This document shows positions 8,029 through 13,691 of a stretch of DNA of 14,123 nucleotides, in pieces. The notes below the pieces were generated by a model. That model had not been told where the DNA came from, did no database searches, and saw nothing but the letters and a program-made list of their open reading frames with translations. Source of the stretch: JADGGM01 sp025449955 (GTDB lineage: Bacteria > Gemmatimonadota > Gemmatimonadetes > Gemmatimonadales > Gemmatimonadaceae). The stretch is taken from assembly GCA_036554285.1 (NCBI GenBank), contig DATBNO010000086.1, forward strand, positions 1 to 14,123. The letters are read 5' to 3'. Both the position numbers and the translations under genes were made by a program. Position 1 is the stretch's first letter. Each line of letters starts with the position of its first letter.

Positions 8029-8717
8029 CCGATCCGCGCGCCGCCGCCAAACGCGACGCGGCGGTGCGCGCCGTCGACGCGGTCCGCTCGGGCGACGTCG
8101 TCGGGTTAGGCACGGGCAGCACGGCCGCGTTCGCGATCGAGGAGATCGGACGCCGCGTCGCGGCCGGCACGCTGAAAGACATCGCCGGCATCCCGACGTC
8201 GAACGCATCGCACCGCCTGGCGCTCGAGTGGAACGTGCCGCTCACCACGCTCGAGGTCCATCCGAGAATCGACGTCACCATTGACGGCGCCGACGAGATC
8301 GATCCGGTGGGCCGCGTGCTCAAGGGCGGCGGCGGCGCGTTGCTTCGCGAGAAGATCGTCGCCACCCGCAGCGCACGCTGGATCCTGGTGATCGATCAGG
8401 GCAAGCTCGTCCCCCGCTTGGGCGCGCGCTACCCGCTGCCGGTCGAGGTGGTGACGTTCGGATGGCGGGCGCACGAGGACGCCTTACGCGCCATGGGCGC
8501 CGACTGCGCGCTGCGGGCGACCGATGGCGAGCACCCCTTCGTGACCGACGAGGGCCACTATCTGATCGACGCGCGCTTTCCTAACGGAATCGCCGACCCG
8601 GAGGCGCTGCACCGCGAGCTGCGCGCGCGCCCCGGCGTCGTCGACACCGGATTGTTCCTTGGCCTGTCGTCGGAGATCGTCGTCGGTGTCGAGAGCCGGG
8701 GAAGCGTGCTGTTGTAA
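8025..8717 (+). CDS. rpiA: Ribose-5-phosphate isomerase A
   Basis: Interconverts ribose-5-phosphate and ribulose-5-phosphate. I start it at the GTG that overlaps the zwf TGA (GTGA), giving 230 aa. Motifs run in order: GLGTGSTA at 27-34 (phosphate loop), DVTIDGADEID with Asp87 and Asp90, and KGGGGALLREKIVA with Lys100 and Glu109. The spacing D-3-D-10-K-9-E is the same as the E. coli catalytic set D81/D84/K94/E103. The C-terminal GVVDTGLFLGLSSEIVVG is also typical. It is the last gene of the operon. I see no clear U-tract terminator after the TAA; the repeat element begins 46 bases further on. Confidence 0.95.
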   Translation: MTDPRAAAKRDAAVRAVDAVRSGDVVGLGTGSTAAFAIEEIGRRVAAGTLKDIAGIPTSNASHRLALEWNVPLTTLEVHPRIDVTIDGADEIDPVGRVLKGGGGALLREKIVATRSARWILVIDQGKLVPRLGARYPLPVEVVTFGWRAHEDALRAMGADCALRATDGEHPFVTDEGHYLIDARFPNGIADPEALHRELRARPGVVDTGLFLGLSSEIVVGVESRGSVLL

Positions 8718-8763
8718 GCGTCTCAGCGTCTGAAGCGATCGTAGTCGGCTTCTGCGACGAAGG

Positions 8764-8883
8764 GGTCAAAGGATCACTACGAGGATGCAAGGGATGGGGA
8801 TGATCGTGCGATGCGATGGTTAGTGCATCGGAGACGCGCATGGCACCTTCTACGAGCGTTAGCGATGACCTCGGATGCGCACC
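8764..8883 (+). repeat. Left inverted-repeat arm with GGAT iterons
   Basis: Begins GGTCAAAGGAT and has four GGAT units within about 35 bases (8770-8802). A hairpin follows (CGATGC 8809-8814 with GCATCG 8825-8830). A second stem, GCGCAT (8836-8841) with ATGCGC (8875-8880), encloses 33 bases. The arm ends GGATGCGCACC. The reverse complement of 9476-9596 matches it over its full length at roughly 85% by eye. Confidence 0.85.
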
Positions 8884-8888
8884 AGTGG

Positions 8889-9317
8889 TTATTCCTTGAA
8901 TCCTTCGTCGTAGGTGTTTACGCGATGCAGTGTTGTGCCGCGCCGTTCTGCGCGTTTCACTGCCGGGTGCGGCCCGAAATGGAACAGAAGGCCGATTGCA
9001 AGGTTGGTTCCTCGGAGGTAGCTGAATATTTGTCGGAGTGAGCCGGGAGGGAGCGCTGCGCCTGCCTTGATCTCCACGACGATGACGTTGTCGACAATCA
9101 TGTCGAGTCGCTGTCGGGCAATTTCCCGCCTCTTGTACGAAATCGCGACCGATACTTCGCGCCCAACGCTGTGTCCGCGGTCAAGTAGTTCGAGCTCGAG
9201 TGCGGCCGAGTACACGTGTTCGAGAAAGCCGTAGCCGAGGAGGTTGTAAACCTCGAAGAATGCGCCGATAACGGAGCTTGTCAGGTCGCCCCGAGATAGA
9301 CTGACGACGTTTGCCAT
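8889..9317 (-). CDS. GxxExxY family protein (PD-(D/E)XK nuclease-like)
   Basis: A 142-aa protein with the family signature GFLEHVY at residues 30-36. A restriction-like core follows: RLDMIVD with Asp72, then VVEIKAG with Glu82 and Lys84 (the D...ExK pattern), then RQIFSYLR with Gln96 and Tyr100. LAIGLLFHFG matches the end of the conserved domain. The tail of about 25 residues after it is unlike the usual FKR-type ending, so the C-terminus may be altered. No Shine-Dalgarno sequence is obvious before the ATG at 9317. Family members are typically short single-domain proteins of unknown function, often in many copies per genome. A nuclease role is suggested by fold motifs only. The enclosing inverted repeats and lower G+C point to mobility or horizontal gain. 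Confidence 0.85.
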   Translation of the reverse strand: MANVVSLSRGDLTSSVIGAFFEVYNLLGYGFLEHVYSAALELELLDRGHSVGREVSVAISYKRREIARQRLDMIVDNVIVVEIKAGAALPPGSLRQIFSYLRGTNLAIGLLFHFGPHPAVKRAERRGTTLHRVNTYDEGFKE

Positions 9318-9426
9318 GACGGGAAGGTAGCTGAACTTGATCCAACTCCGTCAGCATTTCATTGCGGTCGGAAGCGTTCTTGTTACCGCCGTACGTTTCG
9401 CTCGAGTGGCTGGCTTCTCTGAAGTT

Positions 9427-9470
9427 GGTCAAAAGGATACGGACAACGATACAAAAGATGGGGATGATCA
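9427..9470 (+). repeat. Third, partial GGAT-array copy inside the right end
   Basis: Begins GGTCAAAAGGAT and ends GATGGGGATGATCA, so it matches the outer 44 bases of the left arm in the same orientation. It is inverted relative to the outer end of the right arm (9562-9596). It is preceded by GTT, which also precedes the same unit at the right end, read on the minus strand. Confidence 0.7.
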
Positions 9471-9475
9471 CTTCC

Positions 9476-9596
9476 GGTGCGCATCCGAGGGGTCATCGCT
9501 CACCCGCATAGAAGCTGCCATGCGCGTCTCCGATGCACTCTCTATCGCATCGAAGCAATCATCCCCATCCCTTGTATCCTCGTAGTTATCCTGACC
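9476..9596 (-). repeat. Right inverted-repeat arm
   Basis: Inverted partner of 8764-8883. It runs from GGTGCGCATCC (inner end) to the reverse-complemented GGAT array ending CTGACC. The CGATGC/GCATCG hairpin stem is kept at 9531-9536 and 9547-9552, while the loop sequence differs from the left arm. CTGAC-CAAC-GTCAG at 9591-9604 makes a small stem across the outer boundary. Confidence 0.85.
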
Positions 9597-9626
9597 AACG
9601 TCAGAGGAGCCCTCCGTGGCGTTCCG

Positions 9627-9968
9627 TTAGCACGTTCGTGCCCACGGGATCAGATCCAACCGCTCGTAGGCAATCGGCTCCCCCGTTTTCTCGCACCGCC
9701 CGTACTCGTCAGGCCGGTGGTAGAGCCGCTCGAGCGCCTCGTCGATCTCCTCCAATTCGTGCGTCTGCCGCGCTGCGTTAGACGCGTCGAGCTCCTGATC
9801 TTCCGTGTCGGTTCCCAGCTCGCCCGGCGCCATGGACAACGCGCCCGATTGGTCGCGCAGCGACACCTCGGTTTGCGCATGATAGCGCGCGAGATCGCGC
9901 GCTATGCGCTCTCGTTCTTCGAGCAGCCGTTTGCGGAAATGCTCCAGTTGCGGCTTCGTGAACGCCAT
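9627..9968 (-). CDS. DksA/TraR-like protein with reduced zinc finger
   Basis: A 113-aa protein of the DksA/TraR/YteA family, whose members bind the RNA polymerase secondary channel or act as stress proteins. Residues 5-35 and about 60-84 look like the two arms of the coiled coil (LEHFRKRLLEERERIARDLAR; ELEEIDEALERLY). The tip region LGTDTEDQE has two acidic residues spaced as in the DxxDxA motif, but Glu replaces Ala. The finger YGRCEKTGEPIAYERLDLIP keeps Cys92, has Thr95 where the second Cys is expected, and stops right after Cys113, so two of four zinc ligands are present. This resembles the zinc-independent DksA2 pattern. A longer frame starts upstream, but AAGGAG at 9976-9981, seven bases before this ATG, sets the start. 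Probably co-transcribed with the GH15 gene. Confidence 0.85.
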   Translation of the reverse strand: MAFTKPQLEHFRKRLLEERERIARDLARYHAQTEVSLRDQSGALSMAPGELGTDTEDQELDASNAARQTHELEEIDEALERLYHRPDEYGRCEKTGEPIAYERLDLIPWARTC

Positions 9969-9975
9969 GGGTCCG

Positions 9976-9981
9976 CTCCTT
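9976..9981 (-). promoter_or_regulatory. Shine-Dalgarno site of the dksA-like gene
   Basis: AAGGAG on the minus strand, 7 bases before the ATG at 9968. It decides against the longer upstream starts of the same frame, which lie inside the GH15 gene. Confidence 0.65.
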
Positions 9982-10020
9982 CGTGAACCGACGAGCGCGA
10001 TACCGCATCGTTCGCGCCAC

Positions 10021-12420
10021 TCATTCCACGACGACCGTGTAGTCGACACCCTCCCACCGCTGCTCACCGGACCAGAACAACGTGAACACCACGCTGTCGC
10101 CCGATGCCAGCCGCTGGGTGGGGAGATCGGCGATGAAGACCCCAACGCCGGTCGTTTGCGTCGGCGTGTCCTTGATGGTCGTCCAGCCGTCGCTGCTCCA
10201 GTGCACCGTGGCGGGCGACAGCACTTCGATGCGCAGCGTTTTTCCCTGCGGCATCCGACGCCGCTTGAGATTGAAGCGCCATGCGGCGAATGCCGACGGC
10301 GTCCGCTGCAGCACGTAGCGCTGCGCCGTGTGCGACGGCGTGTCGAACACGCGGCCGTCGGCGATCGAGCGGCAGAGCTTGATGTGTTCCGCGTGCGCCC
10401 ACACGAGCGGCATGGCCGAGCCCGCGGGGCGTCCCTTGAAGAGCTCGAGATCGGGGATGTCCGGCGCGTCCCACGTCTGCTCGGGAATCATCCCCGTGCT
10501 GCTCGCGGACTTTTCCATGATGCGCAAGAGATCGATCGCGCGCTCCGGCCGGCCGGCGGCGAGCTCGTAGTGTGCGCGCTCGCCCGTGAGCAGCGGCCAA
10601 CAGCGGCCAACGCCGCCCCCGTTGTACGGCGACCCGTCGTCGTATTCGCCGTACCGGTCGCCATTGTAGCGGCGCCACCCCGGACCGTACGGCAGGTCGC
10701 GTTTCAACACTGCGTCGACCGCGCGCACCGTGTCCACGATGCGCGGATCGTCGGCGGCGCGGAGGCCGAACCGCACCAACGCCAACGCGTCGGGACTCAC
10801 CACCATGCTCGACTCGGCGTCGATGTCGGGGATGGTCATCTTGATCGGGACGAAGCCTTCCTTGGGCGACGCGGCCGTCTCGGCGGCGATCGGCGCGATG
10901 CGCACGTAGTAGCCTTCGATGCCTAACTTACGCGCCAGGCCGGTGTCGGCGGCGTACGTCCACCGCTCGATGTCGTCGTTCCATCCGTCGGCCGTTTCGC
11001 GCAGGTACCGCGCGACATCCATTTCGCCGTGTTGCTCGGCCAGTTGGGCGGCCACGAGGAGCGCCGAGATCACCACGGCGAGCGTGAACGGCGATAAGCC
11101 CGCGTTCTCCTCCCACCGATCCTGTTGCGTGCCCGGGCCGTTGCGGGCGATGAACGCCGCCGCCCGCCTAACGACGGGCCACACGCGCTCGAGGTCGTTG
11201 AGCGACAGCTCGTCTTCGCGCTGCAGCAGGTCGACGAGCAGGATCGGGAACGCCGCCTCGTCCAACTGGACGCCGCTCCAATAGGCCACGCCGTCCAGCC
11301 ACATGTTCTGCGCCCAATGGCCGTCGGCCTCCTGCGTGGCCGCGAGATAGTTGAGCACGCGGTGCGCATCCGACGGCGCGCCGGCCGCGAGCAATCCGCC
11401 CGCCGCTTCGACGAGATCGCGCGGCCACACGAGATGGTAACCGCCCAGGTCGTTGTCGCCCTTGGCGAAGCCCCACGGTATCGACAAGCTCGCGATGATC
11501 GCCGAGGTGAATCGCTTGGACTCGTGGACGCGGAGTGCAGCCGTACTCACACCGCGCACTTTCGGATCGCCCGGCATGCCGTTCTTGTTCATGACCAACG
11601 CGTGCTGCCACTGTTGCCAGCCGTGCACGTACGCCGACTGCGCGCGATCGAATCCGTGGTAGAGCGCCGACCGCGCGGCGAACGCAGCCTTGGCCGCGTC
11701 GCGACCGAAGCCCAACGCAAGCAGAAACTCGCCGTCGCACTGCGCGATGTCGATCTCGCCCGTGAGCGCCACGTTGCCCGAGTCGGCCACATCGTACTGC
11801 CACGTGAGATTCTTGTGTGCGTCGAGGTCCTGCCAGCCGTCGGACACGCCGACGAAGCCCACGCTGCGCGCGAGCCACGGCGCGCTGCACGCCAACGCGA
11901 GCGCGTAGTCGGCGCGTCGCGCGAATAGCATCGGCATGCCCTTGTAGTCGCCCACCCACGCGGTGTTCTCCGCGCCGCGACAGCCCAGGTGCGGCGAGAG
12001 CAGCACGTAGAGGTGATAGTCGGTGAGCGCACCGCGCAGCGGAACGAATTTTGTTTGTTGGAGCACCGCGTCGTGCCGCACCGATGACAGGACGTGCTTG
12101 TCGATCCGGTATCGTCCATGCTCGCACGTATTGCGGAGGCGGAACCCCGGCACCCCGGGTGCAATGTGCGTGATCTCGTGAGAGGTGTGGCGCTTTTCCT
12201 CGGAGAAGAACTCTTCGCCGTCGGTGACGAGCATCCCCATGTCGCGCGTGCACGGGATGTCGACATCGGGGAAGTAGATCTCGTTGAAGACGCCGTGGCT
12301 GAGCGTGAACCAGACGTGGCTCTGGCCGGAGAGCGACGTGCCGACGCCCGATTTCGCGCTCGAGGTCCATCGCGGCTCGATGCCCGGCGCGCCGGGCGCC
12401 ATGCGCCGATTGTCGGTCAT
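10021..12420 (-). CDS. Glycoside hydrolase family 15 glucoamylase / glucodextranase-like
   Basis: Exo-acting alpha-glucosidase that releases glucose from starch, glycogen or maltodextrin ends (or alpha-1,6 dextran for glucodextranases). It is 799 aa. Residues about 10-270 match the N-terminal super-sandwich domain (SSAKSGVGTSLS, VWFTLSHGVFNEIYFPDVD). The (alpha/alpha)6 catalytic domain runs from about 290 to 685. YHLVWPRDLVEAAGGLLAAG lies at 328-347. RWEENAGLSPFTLA holds the likely general acid Glu437, and GMIPEQTWD the likely base Glu647. A beta-rich C-terminal domain follows (about 700-799). There is no signal peptide, so it is probably cytoplasmic and acts on internal glycogen. I chose the ATG at 12420 by family alignment. 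A TTG at 12489 would add 23 poorly conserved residues, and neither has a good ribosome site. Confidence 0.92.
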   Translation of the reverse strand: MTDNRRMAPGAPGIEPRWTSSAKSGVGTSLSGQSHVWFTLSHGVFNEIYFPDVDIPCTRDMGMLVTDGEEFFSEEKRHTSHEITHIAPGVPGFRLRNTCEHGRYRIDKHVLSSVRHDAVLQQTKFVPLRGALTDYHLYVLLSPHLGCRGAENTAWVGDYKGMPMLFARRADYALALACSAPWLARSVGFVGVSDGWQDLDAHKNLTWQYDVADSGNVALTGEIDIAQCDGEFLLALGFGRDAAKAAFAARSALYHGFDRAQSAYVHGWQQWQHALVMNKNGMPGDPKVRGVSTAALRVHESKRFTSAIIASLSIPWGFAKGDNDLGGYHLVWPRDLVEAAGGLLAAGAPSDAHRVLNYLAATQEADGHWAQNMWLDGVAYWSGVQLDEAAFPILLVDLLQREDELSLNDLERVWPVVRRAAAFIARNGPGTQQDRWEENAGLSPFTLAVVISALLVAAQLAEQHGEMDVARYLRETADGWNDDIERWTYAADTGLARKLGIEGYYVRIAPIAAETAASPKEGFVPIKMTIPDIDAESSMVVSPDALALVRFGLRAADDPRIVDTVRAVDAVLKRDLPYGPGWRRYNGDRYGEYDDGSPYNGGGVGRCWPLLTGERAHYELAAGRPERAIDLLRIMEKSASSTGMIPEQTWDAPDIPDLELFKGRPAGSAMPLVWAHAEHIKLCRSIADGRVFDTPSHTAQRYVLQRTPSAFAAWRFNLKRRRMPQGKTLRIEVLSPATVHWSSDGWTTIKDTPTQTTGVGVFIADLPTQRLASGDSVVFTLFWSGEQRWEGVDYTVVVE

Positions 12421-12550
12421 GATGCGTGCGGGAAGGGAAGGAGAAGCGGTGCAGCGGCAGGGCGTTTGTCCTGCGCGGCTCTCAGGCAATGTACGCGCGG
12501 CACAGCGCTAACGCACCCGTGGTGGGAGTCTCTGAATGGGGGGCCCGCGT

Positions 12551-12623
12551 GGTGAGCTTCCTCGCTCCGGTAGAGAGGATCAAATCGGATAACTGCACGG
12601 ATAACTGCGGATCGCTCGGCTGC
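12551..12623 (+). repeat. Left arm of second GGAT-iteron inverted repeat
   Basis: 73 bases beginning GGTGAGCTTCCTCGCTC and ending GATCGCTCGGCTGC, with four GGAT units spaced 10-13 bases apart (12577-12612). The reverse complement of 12713-12786 matches the first 17 bases exactly. It matches the last 48 with one mismatch; only a patch of 8-9 bases between them differs. Confidence 0.9.
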
Positions 12624-12659
12624 ATCGGCGGCATCCCACTCGCGAGTCCTTTTTCTCCT

Positions 12660-12678
12660 GTGTTTTCAAACAAAACAC
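12660..12678 (+). other. Small A/T-rich hairpin in the spacer
   Basis: GTGTTTT and AAAACAC (7 bp) are separated by CAAAC. It sits in the middle of the 89-base spacer between the two arms and would form the tip of the folded element. Confidence 0.45.
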
Positions 12679-12712
12679 TGTCCATCACCATTGTAGATGC
12701 GCTCGGCGCGGA

Positions 12713-12786
12713 GCAGCCGAGCGATCCGCAGTTATCCGTGCAGTTATCCGCTTTGATCCTTTCAAACTTGAGCGAGGAAGCTCACC
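12713..12786 (-). repeat. Right arm of second GGAT-iteron inverted repeat
   Basis: 74 bases, the inverted partner of 12551-12623, ending AAGCTCACC. The two arms and the spacer together make a 236-base palindromic unit with no gene. Confidence 0.9.
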
Positions 12787-12840
12787 AGGCGGCGTGCCTG
12801 CGCATACACGTTGACCACCACCTAACGGGCGGTGCCGAGA

Positions 12841-12891
12841 GGTTGACCGGGAGCACCTGTAGAGAGAGATTCGTCGCCCTGGCAGTCAACC
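12841..12891 (+). promoter_or_regulatory. Possible promoter/operator before the lipoprotein gene
   Basis: GGTTGAC (12841-12847) and GTCAACC (12885-12891) form a 7-bp inverted repeat just before the lipoprotein gene. The first arm contains TTGACC, a plausible -35 box. GAGATT at 12866-12871, 17 bases downstream, is a weak -10 match. It could be an operator, a leader hairpin or chance. Confidence 0.25.
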
Positions 12892-12912
12892 TTCGACCGG
12901 GGGAATGGAGCC

Positions 12913-13269
12913 ATGCACCGTTTCGCGCGCGTTGCCGGACTTGGCTGGTTTGCCGTGTTGTCGCTGGTGGCGCTGCAAGCGTGCACGCACCACAAACCGG
13001 GCACGGCGGTGCAGCACGCCAGCACGTTCATCACCGTACACAATGTGATGCCGGCGGCCTATCAGCTGTACCTCGAGGCGAACGATCGCCACATCCAAGT
13101 GGGGACCGTGGACGCGCTGGCAGACGTACACATCCAGGTCCCGGACGACATGTCGTATCCGGGCTCACGCGTGGTGCTGGTCGCCATTCCCAACGCGAGC
13201 GGGCGGACGCTGCGCGAGCCCTTCATCGCCAACCCGGGCGCGAACATCCGCATCCAGCTCGGTCGTTAG
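12913..13269 (+). CDS. Small lipoprotein of unknown function
   Basis: I do not recognise the family. The 118-aa product has a type II signal peptide: MHRFAR, a hydrophobic stretch GLGWFAVLSLVA, then the lipobox LQAC with Cys24 as the likely lipidated residue. The mature part of about 95 residues is beta-rich in appearance (TFITVHNVMPAAYQLYLEA, HIQVGTVDALADVHIQVP). It ends with a short hydrophilic segment and no further cysteine. A small envelope protein anchored in the outer membrane is the natural guess. A GGAG lies close upstream of the ATG. The stop codon falls inside a GTTAGGC motif (13265-13271). The downstream neighbour on the same strand is a SusC-like receptor, but the 422-base gap argues against a tight operon. 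Confidence 0.75.
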   Translation: MHRFARVAGLGWFAVLSLVALQACTHHKPGTAVQHASTFITVHNVMPAAYQLYLEANDRHIQVGTVDALADVHIQVPDDMSYPGSRVVLVAIPNASGRTLREPFIANPGANIRIQLGR

Positions 13270-13287
13270 GCATCTGCACATTGGCCA

Positions 13288-13315
13288 CGCTTGGGGTGAG
13301 TCGTAGCCCCAAGCG
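13288..13315 (+). terminator. Possible terminator hairpin after the lipoprotein gene
   Basis: CGCTTGGGG and CCCCAAGCG form a perfect 9-bp stem with a 10-base loop, 18 bases after the stop codon. No T-run follows, so it is not a standard intrinsic terminator. It could still end transcription or stabilise the 3' end. Confidence 0.4.
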
Positions 13316-13680
13316 CCGCGCCGCGGACGCGCGCGTGGGACCGGCTGGCCCGATGCCGTCGGCGGCGTGACTGGCGTCAGACCCGGTCCGCTAGCCGGCC
13401 GCCAACGCTCCATGACGTTCTCCTGACACTGCTCCTGACAATCCGGAGCCCGTGAACGGCTCAGCGCGCTTCTGCGCGCCCGGATATGCGACCCGAATGT
13501 CAAGGTCATGTCAACAATCCGTGAATCCTGGCCGCCACGCGCTACCGGCCGCTTGGCACGGCTCCATCATACGCCGTCGGACTGGCGCGGCGCGTCACCA
13601 CGCCTAACACGACGCCGGCGGTGAGCAGGGAGGCGTTCGTCCAACCGCGACTGGCGTTCACCAAAACGAGCGACGCGTAG
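13316..13680. other. Non-coding leader region upstream of the SusC-like gene
   Basis: No supportable gene. It holds a tandem CTCCTGACA pair (13420-13428 and 13432-13440), a GCGCGC-TTCT-GCGCGC hairpin at about 13467-13482, and one GCCTAAC motif (13602-13608). The promoter of the receptor gene should be here, but no clear consensus box was found. Confidence 0.5.
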
Positions 13681-13686
13681 AGGAGG
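13681..13686 (+). promoter_or_regulatory. Shine-Dalgarno site of the SusC-like gene
   Basis: AGGAGG, 5 bases before the ATG at 13692. This strong site fixes the start of a gene that runs off the window. Confidence 0.75.
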
Positions 13687-13691
13687 ATAGC

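Larger units (their letters stand above)
8764..9596. mobile_element. GxxExxY-gene element bounded by about 120-bp inverted repeats
   Basis: An 833-bp unit in which a single minus-strand gene is enclosed by imperfect inverted repeats (8764-8883 and 9476-9596). The left arm ends 5 bp from the stop codon of the gene. The interior is visibly richer in A+T than the operon and contains none of the GTTAGGC motifs common elsewhere. There is no transposase or recombinase, and I found no convincing target-site duplication. It could be a non-autonomous mobile unit, a repeat mobilised in trans, or a rearranged pair of dispersed repeats. Element status is inference; the repeats are seen directly. Confidence 0.6.
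12421..12912. other. Divergent intergenic region between GH15 and lipoprotein genes
   Basis: 492 bases that must contain the promoters of both divergent genes. About half of it is the inverted-repeat element described separately (12551-12786). The part nearest GH15 (12421-12550) shows no clear promoter to my eye and no convincing gene. Confidence 0.6.

Noticed and set aside
6553..8208. Long minus-strand open frame (551 codons) opposite zwf and rpiA
   Set aside because: Shadow of two well-supported enzymes, with arginine-rich composition and no recognisable domain.
9181..9471. Minus-strand frame starting MIIPIFCIVVRILL
   Set aside because: Its start is produced by the GGAT-array repeat, and the rest is an out-of-frame reading of the GxxExxY gene.
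9904..10926. Plus-strand open frame (340 codons) opposite GH15
   Set aside because: Antisense shadow of the GH15 C-terminal half, with no domain and no ribosome site.
12482..12691. Small frame in the second repeat reading QPSDPQLSVQLSDLILS, with a near-identical peptide from the other arm
   Set aside because: The shared peptide comes from translating the two inverted DNA arms; there is no start context or codon signature of a real gene.
13542..13690. Minus-strand frame reading like a membrane-protein end (AILLYASLVLVNASRGW...)
   Set aside because: It looks protein-like but is closed upstream by a stop inside the SusC gene, has no ATG and no ribosome site, and overlaps the receptor leader. 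It could be a gene remnant, but the evidence is too thin.
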